Of a stretch of DNA of 64,000 nt, positions 23,835 to 36,019 are shown piece after piece. Under the pieces are notes generated by a model that saw only the letters and a program-made list of their open reading frames with translations, was not told the origin of the DNA and made no database searches. The position numbers and the translations under genes were made by a program. Source of the DNA: Acestrorhynchus altus (taxonomy: Eukaryota; Chordata; Actinopteri; Characiformes; Acestrorhynchidae); assembly GCA_034509495.1 (NCBI GenBank), contig CM067522.1:2351268-2415267 (forward strand), read 5' to 3'. Each line of letters opens with the position of its first letter. Position 1 is the stretch's first letter.

Positions 23835-23879
<45 letters not shown>

Positions 23880-23885
23880 ATATAT
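23743..23885. repeat. (AT)n microsatellite with embedded adapter-like 15-mer
   Basis: AT/TA dinucleotide runs on both sides enclose ctgtctcttatacac at 23823-23837, which equals the first 15 bases of the 19-base Tn5/Nextera mosaic end. It is most simply explained as library adapter retained during assembly of this low-complexity tract. Confidence 0.8.
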
Positions 23886-23989
23886 AGGTTGTCTTAATCT
23901 TTTCTTGTTACTGGGCAGCTCGACACACTTGGAAAATATTAACACCTTTACACATAATACAAAATACAATAACAAAATATATATTTTAA

Positions 23990-24600
23990 AAAGTGTATTA
24001 TTTATAGCAGAGTGCTAGAATATGTAAACAATGTGGCCTTTCTGATCTGATCTTTATCTGATATTTTGGACAAATTTAACTATCAGCCAGCAATTCAGCT
24101 CAAAACAACAGCTCAAATTCACTTGTTTCCAACTGAATTAAATCCCAGTTTAATAACAAAGGCTTCAGTGCATGTTTACTGCTCTGTCCATGTACATGCT
24201 GAACCAGCATACAGACTCTGACTGAACAGAGAAAGGGGGTGGGGCTAATGACGTCAATGGCCCAGATATTGGGTTATAGAGGAAAATGTGGAGAGGGGCT
24301 GTCTATCTCTGAGTGAAATACAGAATAAAGTCCTGAGAATGAATGAATACCGATATAAATAATAAAAATAATAAAGTATGTTCGTGTTATGTAGGTTATT
24401 TGGAGCACTGTCAAGCATTTTGAAGAACGTATTATTACAAATATCCTTGTAAATCGATTCATTACAAACGATTCAAAACTCTTGCATTTGCAGCCCAAAA
24501 ACACTGCAATATTTCTGATACATAAGGTTTTAGTCATATAAAACAAAAAAATATATAAAAGTATGTCACACACTGTGGCATAGGGTTCTAAAGGTGATAG
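23990..24600 (+). repeat. Dispersed element with one 52-bp unit
   Basis: The order of blocks is ccaactgaattaaatcccag, gtgcatgtttactgctctgtc, one minisatellite unit near 24200, gggttatagaggaaaat at 24272, and gaataaagtcctgagaatg, as in the 51.6-kb and 58.4-kb copies. Confidence 0.75.
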
Positions 24601-24619
24601 AACCTGCACATGCATCACT

Positions 24620-25159
24620 GATATTGATAATTGCTCGCTCAGGGTTTACTGACCAGTCTTAGTCCTACTGTCCTGGTCCTCAGAGAGGGACACTCAGTTG
24701 ATTGTATTCAGCACCTTTCATCTCTCACAGAAGTGTATATTCATTGTATTAAATACACAGGATGGACACAAAGGCGGACACTTCCATGCGAACAGTTTAT
24801 TCCACCCTATTGGTGATGACATTCCAAGGCCTCGCAATCTGAGCTATTGTCCCTGCCTCTCTCTCTTTCTCTCCCACACCCTCCACCCTCTTTTGGTCTC
24901 TCTTTCCTGACCTGACTTTAGCAGACGTAGGCTGTGGTCGAACACTGGGCAGCCCATTATTTAACATCCATTTGCAAGATAATTCTAGAGGAACGTTGGG
25001 ACAGGAGAGTGAGAGAAAGTGGGAGAGAGAGAAGAAAGAGCGAGAGAGGAAAGGGGGTTGAACAGGGATATTGTTTGTTCTGGCTGGGGAACAAGGTCAG
25101 ACCTACTACTGTGTGCCAACAGCCTTCGATTAAGACAACAAACACTGTTTCTCTCTCTG

Positions 25160-25197
<38 letters not shown>

Positions 25198-25390
25198 CCT
25201 GTGTGGGCCCATGCCAAGGGACTATTTAATGGACTCGTCTGTAGGGCCCCATGCCAAAGGATAATGCCAAAATGGTAACCCTTGAACTGGAAGGCACCAC
25301 ATGCCTGGCATCAAGCACGTTGCAGGTACAGTTGGGAAACCTTCTCAGAAAGGTCAGAAGAATGCCACTACAACTGTACTGCATGGAGGA
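24620..25390. other. Intergenic with GA-rich tract and (CA)n
   Basis: A gagaga-rich stretch (25000-25055) and a (CA)n run (25161-25195) stand out. Nothing else was recognised. Confidence 0.5.
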
Positions 25391-25394
25391 CAAT

Positions 25395-25640
25395 TCTGTA
25401 GACCTGTAGTCACTGCAGTGCTGAGAATGACCACCCTCATAATAGCTGCTCTGTGGTGGTCCTGTGGGGTCCTGAGCATTGAAGATCAGGGTGAAAGGAG
25501 GAGAATAAAGTCTGCAGAGAAACAGATGAACTACAGTCTGTAATCATAGAACTACAATGTGCTCCTCTGTGGTCAGTGGAGCTGACTAAATGGACAGTGA
25601 AGGTAGAAACAAGGAGGTGATCATAATGGTACGGCTGATC
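25395..25640. repeat. Palindromic repeat, partial copy 4
   Basis: It has the outer arm of the family only: cactgcagtgctgagaatga, ctgctctgtggtggtcctgt, gaagatcagggtgaaaggag, and a terminal gtagaaacaaggaggtgatcataatgg. Confidence 0.75.
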
Positions 25641-25654
25641 ACTTCTAATGAATG

Positions 25655-26030
25655 CATAATAAATGCCTACACAGCTTGTCTAGTCCCTATAGAGAACAAA
25701 GTACTGCCAATAGAATATGACTCTTGGGAGAAGACAAACATGAGTAAAGCGTTGATGGTGCTCTGTGCAATACTTTTGGGATGATTGGGGAGCTGGGAGT
25801 AGGTGGGGTGATGATCATCCAACATCCTGACTTTTCTAAAGTTTTTGTCCATTAATGCAATCAAATTCTCACAGCAATTCCCCAAGATCTGGTAGAAAGT
25901 CTTCCCTGAACAGTAGAGAGTTCAATAAATGCAGAATAATCTCTTTTAACCCCCTTGATTTCAGAAGAAAGCATGAGAAATATGAGCAGCTGTCCCAATA
26001 CTTTTGTCTAAATAGTGTAGATGAATCCTA
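25655..26030 (+). repeat. Tc1-type MITE
   Basis: Key blocks are acagcttgtctagtccctat, a mid region with aatgcaatcaaattctcaca, and a terminal cccaatacttttgtctaaat leading into agtgta, which is the usual terminal inverted repeat end of this fish Tc1-derived family. A second plus copy lies at 53890-54280. Confidence 0.75.
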
Positions 26031-26559
26031 TTCATGTATGTCTAGGACAACAACAACGACAAAACGTCCCTGTGGCCAGGTATGAAGAAGTTTATATGAG
26101 GCTCCACTGATCAGGGAAGGCTTTCCATGAGACGATGGTTTCTATGGGAATTTGACCCAGCCAATGGTGTTAAATTAGATGGCCATCAACCAACATTCCA
26201 GTTCATCTCAAAAGGCCCTGAGCAGACCACTGGGGTTTCTCTAAAACATAGTGGTCAAACCAGGACTTTATGAAGAACTCTGGGCTGAGTCACTCCTGAA
26301 CAGGAAAGGGAATTCCCCAAACACGCTGTGGACATATTATTGTGTAAAATATCTTTCCACTGGAACCAAGGGTTCCAGCTCAAACACCAAAAACCCTGAA
26401 TCGCAGCCCCATCCTCCTCCTCCAAACTGGGCTGTTGACTCTACGGCATCTTGTCGAGTCAAGAGAAACACAGCCATTTTAATCCACTGGTCCCATCAGT
26501 ACGATGTGTTTAAGCGAGAATATTTGTCCATGTATGACCATGTGTTTGTGGTAGAAATC

Positions 26560-26930
26560 AAGGACAATATTATGGGATGTTTTCATAGTTTTACATTTTT
26601 TTTATTCACCAAAAGATTAGAAACCTATTTTTAGGGGACAGTCGCACATACCAGATATTGTTACTTTCAGGATAACAATATCCTAAACTACTCAAATGTT
26701 CAAATAAATATGAACAGAATTTGGATACCTCTATGATCTTATATGATCATATCTTTATTTGTAATATTAGACTGACAAGAATAATTATATGTTCTTCAAA
26801 ATACTCGACAATAGTCCAAATAAAGTTAAAAAATGCTATTAACAATACCTGAATCAGTGACTTCATTAGCCCCGCCCCCTCTTACTGATGAGTCTGTATG
26901 CATGGTGAGCAGTAAACATGCACTGGAAGC
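26560..26930 (-). repeat. Dispersed element (52-bp-unit family), truncated
   Basis: Read on the minus strand it has the single GC-box unit (gccccgccccctcttactga at 26870) and the AT-rich body, including caggataacaatatcc near 26670. It adjoins the Tc1 fragment at 26930. Confidence 0.6.
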
Positions 26931-26934
26931 TCCC

Positions 26935-27170
26935 TTTCTTTGCTCACAAAGGCTGGAAGCTTCCTTGGCCTGCCTGGCCTTCACATTTATCACCAATCAA
27001 ACATTTATAGGAACGGCTGGGACACCCGCTTCAGCAGTTTATGAGTGTGCAAGATCTACAGGTCCAGCTCCAACATCTCTGGATAAATGTGCTGCAGGAT
27101 GCAACGGAACCTGTAGGCCTCCAACCATACCTCATCTTGTATCCAGGTTAGAGGTGAGATGTTTCTCAAG
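26935..27170 (+). pseudogene. 3' fragment of Tc1-like transposon
   Basis: Blocks ccttggcctgcctggccttc, tttatcaccaatcaaacatt and cttgtatccaggttagaggt match the end of the longer copy at 28530-29120. All frames are broken. Confidence 0.65.
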
Positions 27171-27259
27171 CACATCTCAAATGAAGACAAATTTGAGTAA
27201 CCTAGGATTTCTGAAAATAACATCTGACGTGTGACTGTCTCCTATAAATGCTTTTCTCA

Positions 27260-28430
27260 TTTTTTTGGTGATTAGAAGGTTAAGATCAGGCCCAGCAGAT
27301 CTGTGCGTAAGGTTTTTAAACCACAGAACATTTCTACAGTTCTATTCCATTTCTCTCCCGTCTACCAGACGTCTTCTGATCTGACCTGGATTACACTTAC
27401 AAAAACAACTTGGACATCCATCCACCTTCTTTGCCTCCACAGTTATCACACCATAGTTGTTGAATTTCAGACTGTAGACCATCTATTATGCAGAGCTCTT
27501 CAGCCAGCCTGCATCCCACATATGCCTGGAAAGGTACCACCATAGGACCACCACTGACTATGCATTGATGGGGTATATATTGCATATTCCAATCACAACT
27601 GACAACATGCGTATACGTTGAAATCAAGTGCTGGAAATGGGAGCTGGTGGAGAAATCCTACGCATCACACCCTAACAACAGTGATAACACCCTGCCAAAC
27701 CCCAGCAAGGACGTTCATTTGTGTGTGCATGTGCATTTCATCCAGACCTGACAGAAAACTGTAGATGAATTGGAATTTGGGATTTTTTTGGGAGGTCATT
27801 CCACAGCCATTCCCTTTGAACCTTCTGTTTAGGTCTTTTGTTTGGAGTCCAGGAGCATGGTCCCAAGTGCCCCTGAGAGCAGCAGGCCAAGATAAGGCAG
27901 TGTGTGTGTATTTAAAGCTGCTGCTGGCAGGGAGTCGCGTGCAGAAAGTGGAAGTGCGAGGCTGCTTATGTTCGAGACTGGTTCAAACCGGCTGCGCACA
28001 GAGAAAGAGCCTGATCTAGCGGATGACTTAACTCACCGCAAAGGCCTTGGATATTCATCAGAGCGCTCAGACAATGGGGAAAGTGGGTAAGAGAGCAAAT
28101 TCAGCACTACAGACACACACCAACTTGGCAGTTAATGCTTTCACCACCACTCAGACTGATTACAGACCACAAGCAAACACACTTGTCTGTATTCCTGTCG
28201 TTGCAAGGTGTCCACGTCCTTCTGTAATGCTGCTGGCCTATACTGTACACCTGTTGGTGCACTCCAGATCCCATGCCCACGTGAAACTCGTCTATTTTGC
28301 AAAAGGCTTTGCCCATAGATTCAATGTCTACGCGGGACCCATGCAAGATTATGGTGGGCTGTAATGATGGGAACCCAACTGGGAACCCACTCAGAACCTA
28401 TTGAACCAACCTAGCCAACACCCAACATCC
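27260..28430. other. Intergenic, no gene recognised
   Basis: Short frames only; no named repeat. The 27830-28090 part is moderately GC-rich. Confidence 0.45.
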
Positions 28431-28529
28431 CACCCATATGAACATCAAGCTCTATGAAAAGGCTACCTTTGGGTTGTGTACCTCTTGGGTAGTCATTGCG
28501 TTTACAATGCATGCGAAGACATTTTGCCC

Positions 28530-29120
28530 AGTTGACAGGATTACTGACAGACTGAGAGAAGCAGGATGGTCATTTCGACAATTTCTGACCAAGCTGTGAG
28601 GAGGTGCTTGGAGCAGTAGCTACATGAAGGAGCACAAAGTGAAACAGTTTGGGATCAGGTTAGTGTATGGAGGCCTTATGGTGAACTCTTCAATCCTGCC
28701 TTTGCTGTGTAATGATCTGGGGAGCCATTGCATACGACAGTTGGTCAACCCTAGAAGTGATACGAGGGACACTACCAGCTCAGCGATAAGTGCAGGACAT
28801 CCTGTGGCCACGTGTTGCCTCTTATGGCAGGGCTTCCAACTGGCACTTTCAGCAGGATAATGCTCTCCTACACCCAAGCAAGGGTTTCCCAGGAACATCT
28901 AGGCCAGACTGCAACACTTCTTTGGCCTGTGTGGTCACCAGATTCATCACCAATCGAGCATTTATGAGCATTTATGAAGGGTTCGGCTACTTTTGAGTGT
29001 GCAGGATCTACAGGCCCAGTTGCAACATCTGTGGGTACAAGGGCTGCAGGATGCGGTATGGAACCTGTATATCTCCATGCCCAAACATATCTCAACTTGT
29101 GTCCAGGTTTGAGGCCCAAC
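28530..29120 (+). pseudogene. Decayed Tc1-like transposase relic
   Basis: The order runs from a helix-turn-helix region remnant (gcaggatggtcatttcgaca) through ggggagccattgcatacgac, catcctgtggccacgtgttg and cagcaggataatgctctcct to cttgtgtccaggttt. This follows a common fish Tc1 family. The catalytic-region frame is interrupted by stops and indels, and the D-D-E triad cannot be read through. Confidence 0.7.
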
Positions 29121-29149
29121 AGAGCCTCCTTTCAACTGTACAATTTTCT

Positions 29150-29940
29150 CCAATAAACATATCCTTTCACTCTAATACTGACAATCAATTACAGATATTA
29201 TTTCATTCACACATAGAAAGATTTATCCCATTCCATATCATAGTACCATACCATGGTACATAATTGTCTTAGCTTGAGGTCCCCACAAAGAGCTAAATAC
29301 ACTCACACGTTCACCCTCATTACTACACCCAAGGTAATGACTAGGGCAGAGCAGTGCAAGCCTCGTGCTGCAGATGTTCAAGCACACTGGCATTAAGTTA
29401 ATTGGACTCTCATAATCCAGCAGCTGCATTCTATGGATCCTGAGCAGTTAACAGACCTTGGCGTGGAGGCCACTGCTGCAGATGACCTACTTCTCCTGCA
29501 GGCTATGAAATCTCATTTGTGGTTCAAGTCCTTCTGTTAGGACGGCAAGTCGCTCTGATTGCCATCCCAGGCCTACCCAGAACCAGTGTTATTAGCCTGG
29601 AGATAGACGGAGATTACCCGGTCCAACCCGCAGCCTCTCAATCAACACCAGTAGCAATTACGTCAGTCTCGCAGCAGACGTTTCATAGATGTGGTGCAAT
29701 AAAAGACGAGATCAGCAGTGAAGGAGCCCATTAAAATAAATGAAAGGGAATTAAATAGCCAACATCAAAGGCTAAAAGCCTGCGAGAGTCTCTTTGGTCC
29801 CGTAGAGTCTCGCAAAGGTTCAGACGGGTTTCCACCATCTAACTGCACCAGACGTGCACAGAAGCGTGTAGACACCTGCTCATCTTTGGGAAAACAAGGG
29901 TATTATTGGGAATTTTTGCTGCCTCTACTCTTCTGAGAGG
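29150..29940. other. Intergenic, largely non-repetitive
   Basis: The 29440-29900 part shows no repeat signature and has even composition. It is listed as a candidate conserved non-coding stretch. No gene was seen. Confidence 0.35.
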
Positions 29941-29944
29941 GCTT

Positions 29945-30185
29945 TGTACTAGATCTTGGAACACTGCTGTGAGGATTTGATGGCATTCAGCCACAGAAGC
30001 GCAATAGTGAAATTATCTTTAGGATGAGTTCCAGTGGCAGAAGTATAGTTGGAGCTCCATCACTCCAGAACATGTTCTACTGCTCCAAAGCCCCAGGCAC
30101 TGAGTATGCTGACCAGAGTGCCCCATCTATTTTATGTAGATCATTCAAGCCATTGGACAAATGAACCTTTAACTAGATACTTTTG
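29945..30185 (-). repeat. Tc1-type MITE, minus orientation
   Basis: Blocks gctgtgaggatttgatggca and ggagctccatcactccagaa match the family at 11340 and, inverted, at 53890. The end ttttggacatata abuts the start of the palindromic repeat at 30190, so the two elements are adjacent or nested. Confidence 0.65.
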
Positions 30186-30187
30186 GA

Positions 30188-30625
30188 CATATACAGATCA
30201 ACCACAACATTATAACCACCTCCTTGTTTCTACATTTACCGTCCATTTGATCAGCTCCTCTGACCACACAGGAGAACTTTGTAGTTCTACAATTACAGAC
30301 TCTAGTTCATCTGTTTCTCTGCATACTTGATTGGAATAGTCCACCAATCAGAAATACCCAGCCAGCAGCATTGTGTGAGGACTGAGGACTAAAGGATGTG
30401 TCTTGCTTTACATCTACAAGGTGGACCAACTAAGCAGGAGGGTCCTATAGAGTGGACAGTGAGTGTTTAAATACTCCAGCAGCACTGCCATGTTCACTCA
30501 TAACCAGTGCAACACAGTCTCTAATTAAAGAAGTACAAAGTGTGGTCAGTGTGGTCAGAGAAGCTGATAAAATGGAGTGTGACTGTAGATCATGGTCATA
30601 CTGTTATGGTTGATCAGTGTAACAT
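30188..30625. repeat. Palindromic repeat, copy 5
   Basis: It begins cagatcaaccacaacattataaccacctcc and ends gatcatggtcatactgttatggttgatc, so the outermost 25-30 bp are inverted copies. Internal cagcagcactgcc is retained, while the centre is shortened. Confidence 0.8.
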
Positions 30626-30779
30626 GAATATCTACGGATACTTCCAGTCATATAGAATCATACAAACGTCTAGTTACAGTAAACAGGGCTATAGAACTTG
30701 TACAACACGTGTAGAAGCCCTGACTGTATGAGACACTAACATGTGAATCTGTGAATTTTTGGTGTAGAGCGTCCTCTTG

Positions 30780-31450
30780 TGGCCAAAATTACTACTAATC
30801 ACCAGTGATATCGAGTTCTCCAGCCCATAACATCACTTTGCCACCTTCTTGCTGACTAGACTGGCCACTGACCCATGTAGAACTCCATCCATAGTGGATC
30901 AGCCAGCTCCAGCTTTCTTACAAAGCCCCCCAACTCTGGAATAACCTTCACCGTCACAATCTACTGTATCTACTGCAGATCCTGGGGTCATGGACAGGGA
31001 ATTCTGGTAAACTGGGATGTTGGTGCTGTCATCTGTCCGGACTGATGGAAGGCCAACCTTAAGCTCCCCCACCACCCCTTCAGAGGCAGAACCTCAGGCT
31101 CCCCAATGACCCATCTGAGACTGACTTCAAGTTCCACTGCCTTCCCTTTACTCTGGCTGCCCACGTTCTGGCTACTGGACCTGGACTAGTGGCCCACCCG
31201 CAGAACCACCCATGTAGAAATTTACAAAGAGTCTAATTCGTTGCTACTGTTACTATTATGTCCACCTTCAAAGTGTCCCCTGTGAGCCTGGTTCCTCCCA
31301 AGGTTTCTTCCACAAGCTCTGAGGGAGTTTTTCCTGCAACCGTCACCCTTTGGATTGCTCTGAGGGAGGTTCTGTCTTTATTCTTTCTTTGGTGTGTTGC
31401 TGATCATCTATTTTTGATTTCTTACCTCTACTTTGTGACATCATCGATAC
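30780..31450 (+). repeat. LINE 3' end (L2-like)
   Basis: The stretch contains ccccccaactctggaataac (the remnant of a reverse-transcriptase C-terminal block) followed by the widespread fish LINE 3' region with gagcctggttcctcccaagg, tttcttccacaagctctgag and actttgtgacatcatcga. No open frame remains. Confidence 0.6.
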
Positions 31451-31459
31451 ACAGGTAGA

Positions 31460-32030
31460 TGCACATACTATACACACTTAAATCATATGATATATATCCA
31501 GAGGTACAGAGGAACCACCACTCTGGTGTTTAAGTCTTCAAAAAGAGCTGTAAAAAAGTATCATTCCACTAGATGGCACCACAGACAAACATCATGCAAC
31601 ATCTTGGTGCTGCACGTACTGCAGATGCTTTATGAAGATACTTGCAAGCAGCACAATAAAGGTTTTCCATGATGGTCATATCATTTATGACATTTATGAG
31701 TCCATGCCTGCACAAACGTTTTACATCTCTTGGAGGCTCCATGTTGCAACACACAGGACAAAGGACTGTTCACGTGAACGCCATGGATGAACTGGCCATG
31801 GGACGAGTAGGACAATTACCAGTTTACCACCACACCCGTAAATCAGAGAGAGAGAGCGAGAAATCTCATTTAGTAAACTAAGACTACAGGTGGATAACAA
31901 TGTCCCATCACACAGTAAGGCAGGATTTTAAATGGTTCCCAACACCTAAGGTCTTTCAAATGTGTTCCTAACTGGACACACAGTGTCCAGAAGTGCTGGA
32001 CATAAGAAGAGGGATCAGAGACGCAGCCTA
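31460..32030. other. Intergenic, no feature recognised
   Basis: Only short mutually overlapping frames were found; no repeat was named. Confidence 0.4.
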
Positions 32031-32039
32031 AAGGCAGGG

Positions 32040-32765
32040 CAGTTTCAGATGAAACTCATCCACATATTTGTAGGTGTGGTCAGAAGTGGTCGAGATCTAT
32101 CTAGCCTGACTAGATGCTTTTGGTAGCCATCAACAAGCTTCTGCCTGAAATCCCGCTTGACCACTCTTGGCAGAGTTGAATCTTCAGCCCAATCCAAGTA
32201 TATTGAAGGCCAAGATTTTGGGAAAGCCATCCTAAAAGCCACCAGGCCTTTCCACAACCACCTTAGATAAGTGTTTGGGGTCACAGTCCTGAAGAAACAC
32301 TCAACTGTGTTAAAATATGGCAGCATAACAGCTTCAATGATGCTACCACCCCCATGTTTAACAGTAGGTACAGTGTTCTTTGGGATAAATGCCTCAATTC
32401 CTCTGCTCCAAATGTCACCGTCGCATTTACCGTAGAATCTTTCTCCAGAAGGCTTTATCTACGTCCGTGCTTCCCGCTGCAAACTTGAATCAAGCCTGAA
32501 GGAGTCATTTTTCACAAGCTTCCTTTCTGGACAGCAGACTCTTGGTCTATGGCATTATAAAACCCGCATGACAGTCCATCAGCTTTCTGGGCTGTTTCTG
32601 ACCGTCCAATACAATTTCCTCCATGTGTGTGAGGACTGCATGTAAATGTTTGACCACAACTCATGCTTGGTTTAGCCTTATTTGAATTCCAGGACCTCAG
32701 GAAATACAATAAAACATCAGCTTCATAGTTTACCACATCAGACTTTTTCTTGATTAAGCTCTGTC
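32040..32765 (-). pseudogene. Decayed transposon, minus strand
   Basis: Phrases tttggtagccatcaacaagc, gaccactcttggcagagttg, accacccccatgtttaacag and cagactttttcttgattaag belong to a widespread fish DNA-transposon repeat. The third is, on the minus strand, the V-K-H-G-G-G coding remnant. Frames are broken. Superfamily is probably Tc1-related. Confidence 0.55.
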
Positions 32766-32772
32766 ACAGGAG

Positions 32773-32774
<2 letters not shown>

Positions 32775-32846
<72 letters not shown>
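32775..32846 (+). repeat. (TG)n microsatellite, about 72 bp
   Basis: This is an uninterrupted run immediately after the transposon end. Confidence 0.97.
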
Positions 32847-32848
<2 letters not shown>

Positions 32849-32939
32849 ATCTGATGTGTCTGTTACTAGTAAACCAAACAATGTTTTATGTATTATCACA
32901 CAAAGTAATTTGCGAGAAATAATTCTGTAGTGCACATAT

Positions 32940-33390
32940 TATCAGACGTCTATTAACACATTTATTATAAGACACATCAGACATTATCAGACACCTATTA
33001 TCAGACACATCAGACACCTATCATCAGACAAATTAGACATTACCAGTCACCTATCATCAGACATTATCAAACACCTATTATCAATCACATCAGTCATTAG
33101 ACACCTATTATCAGACACATCAGACATTATCAAACACCTATTATCAATCACATCAGTCATTAGACCTATTATCAGACACATCAGACATTATCAGAGACCT
33201 ATTATCAATCACATCAGTCATTAGACCTATTATCAGACACATCAGACACCTATTATCAGACACCTATTATCAGACACCTATCATGAGACACCTATTATCA
33301 GTCTCAAGACATTATCAGACAAGACATTATCAGACACACCAGATACCTATTATCAGACACCTCTTATCAGACATTTATTATCAGACCGCT
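32940..33390 (+). repeat. Satellite-like array of attatcagacac units
   Basis: About 450 bp consists almost wholly of cacctattatcagacac, catcagacattatcagac and related words, with higher-order blocks of roughly 60-70 bp near 33060-33240. Confidence 0.92.
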
Positions 33391-33399
33391 ATGAGTGTG

Positions 33400-34660
33400 C
33401 ATGATAGAATATTTAGTTCACTACATAGTGTAGAAAAACAGATGAATTTGGACACCATCATCGTTGTGCATCAGCACGGTCATATAAAGTGAGCGCCTGA
33501 GCCGTGTTCAAGTCCCCCCCCACACACACACACACTTTACAACTTGGACACTCAGATGAAAATGGCTGATGAACTCATTAGTGCACAACAGCATAAATAG
33601 GGATCTAAATTAGTCACAACCATGGTCGTCTGTACGGCCTGTTCTTTCAGGGACCTGGAAATGACTAGGTCTTGAAGATCAGCAGTCTCTGCTGGAGTAC
33701 GCAGTCGAGCTTTGCTGAGAACTGATCCAGAAAAGTGTACACCAGGCACATGACTAACACGTAAAGCACTCCTTCACAGCCTGAAACTAAGGAACTTCCA
33801 AAAACTGCAAGTTCATCTGACTCAGCACAATGAATTAAACCTCAGCCCAGGTTCTCATGTGTCATTATTGGCTGTGAGTCAATCTGAAACCAACAACAGA
33901 CCAAACGTAGTCATCAGTGATACTCAATATCAATATCAACGTCACTGAAGCATCAACTTAATGTTGACTCTTGATTCATATTTGAACAAGATTTGAAAAT
34001 ATGCACAGAACTAAAATGCCTTGTTTACTTTATTTAGTGTAGTTGAATGATGGGAGTTTGGCACATAGAAGAGACAAACTGAAGCTCAAACACTGTTACC
34101 TCGTCACTGAAAACAACAACAACGGGTCAGATGTCTTCTTTTTGTAAGTTAAAAATGTGTCCGAAGTTGACCTCACATCAGTGTTTGCCTTGACAGTCAC
34201 CAGAGTGTGGATTTGATCTGTTTTGGACACGTCTCGCACCACCACTATTGGTCTACATGTACCTGCATCCACATCAACCACGGTCAAAGTGTTTCCCACC
34301 ACAGCTGATCGACTACAGCCTAAAAATGCCTAAATGCAAAACCTTTGTTTGCAGTGGGAACCAAAGAATAGGTTTTTGAGCTAGAACCGTTGTTGGTGTG
34401 TCGAGGTGTACAGGAGCAAAGAGGAATGACGTATCCATTCGTCTCGCACGGTGCCGTCTTCTATGTCTTCCTATTGCCAAACGTTGATCCATATTGAGTG
34501 AGTGGAGGCCAAACTAAAAGCCAGTTCAGTGCAGCACTGCTGATCTTCCATGGGATATGGCAAAAGTCAGGGGACATGATAACTAGTTCCTGTCCCAAGA
34601 TTTTTGGCACGTCAGTGTGTTACTGCGTATAACATTGCTAATGCCATCATGCATCTGTCT
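33400..34660. other. Intergenic, no gene recognised
   Basis: The minus frame 34096-34302 has no domain or splice support. No repeat was named. Confidence 0.4.
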
Positions 34661-34664
34661 GTTT

Positions 34665-34795
34665 TCTCAGCTCCTCTCACCACCTGTTCTGTTTCTCTGT
34701 TCCTCCTTCATCTGTTTCTCTGCATACTTCACTCTCCTCCTTTCACCCTGTTCTTCACTGGTCAAGACCCCACAGGACCACCACACTTGGCTAGG
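34665..34795. repeat. Palindromic repeat, fragment 6
   Basis: It contains tcatctgtttctctgcatac, ctcctttcaccctgttcttc and gaccccacaggaccaccaca from the outer arm of the family. Confidence 0.65.
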
Positions 34796-34799
34796 AACC

Positions 34800-35580
34800 C
34801 TGCTTTCGAGCACCAATAGAATGAAGTTACACTTCAGTAACTTATTACTTACACGTGAAGTGCTGACACACAGCAAACGTGCGCTGTGGTTTGAAAATTG
34901 CATCTGACCACAGAGAAAATGCGTCACACTGTCAACCATTGTGACTATCTGATCATCAGTGTCACCAAATATAACTTCCCGTGCTACTATCAGACTTCAT
35001 CCACCTGGCAGGGCCAGGGCCGATTACAACGGCTAATCCAAACAGCAGAACCTGAGCTGCAGGATAAGAAACCTCAAATACAAATCTGAACGCGGATGTT
35101 CAATCAAATGCAGATACAGCGTCGAGATGAAACTACCAGATAATGCAGGTCTGGATATCAGAGGAATAAAGAATGAGCAGACCTTCAGAGAGACAGCGTG
35201 AAGGACAGAGAACTAGGCCTGAGCGACAGGACGAAAAATCCATATCTCGATAAGCTTAACAGAAATGGCTCTATGACCCGATATGATGAGAACTTTAATG
35301 AAGGATCAGTATTTATCTGTAACAGCAGAAACACAGAAGGTATTGGACCAGGTCTGGAAACATCTGGGCCCATTCAGATCCTGTTGTATGAATGGCAGAG
35401 GAGACGCCCACCCACTGAATGACCAACGGTACCAAACTGATGATGGCGGGGAGGAAGGAGGGAAAGACAGCTGAATGTATCTGTAAAGCAGCAAAGGGGC
35501 GGGTGAGTGAACAACAGGTAGGGGCATGTGATTGGCTGAGGAAGGAAGCAAGGTGTGGAATTTGAGTTTGCTGCTTGTCG
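34800..35580. other. Intergenic, no feature recognised
   Basis: Nothing nameable was seen. Overlapping opposite-strand frames near 35185-35615 show no domain. Confidence 0.4.
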
Positions 35581-35589
35581 ACCAGCATG

Positions 35590-36010
35590 ACTAAATCAAC
35601 CTGAACCTGAACCAAGTTTCTCCACCTGCATGATGAGCATGACCAAGCTGTTTGAACAGCATGACCAACCCAAGCCTCTTAACCAACTGGACTAAACTGG
35701 TCAACCTGGACCATAATGACAAGCATGACCAAACTGGTTGACCAGAACCAATTACATGACCAAACTGATTGACCAAACCGATCAAATGTAGTCAACTAGC
35801 ATGACCAGCTTGACCATGTAGTTGATTGCCATAACCAGCATGACTAATCTTCTTGACCAGCATAACCAACATGACAAAACTGGTTGACCAACATGGCCAA
35901 ACGGATGACCAACCTAAACATCATAACTAACTTGTTTGACCAGTTTTACCATCATGACCAAGCAGAGTGAGCAGTATGACCAGTTTGATCACCAGCTTGG
36001 GACAGACCAT
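35590..36010. repeat. Degenerate array of gaccagcatgaccaa units
   Basis: More than twenty imperfect copies of a 15-20 bp word (gaccaa, actggttgaccag, catgaccaac) follow one another over 420 bp. It is composed of the same words as the elements at 1428 and 9601. Confidence 0.85.
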
Positions 36011-36019
36011 CAAACTCAA

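Noticed and set aside
32940..33390. Regularly spaced repeats resembling a CRISPR array
   Set aside because: Units are contiguous and variable with no unique spacers, in a vertebrate context; it is a tandem satellite-like array.
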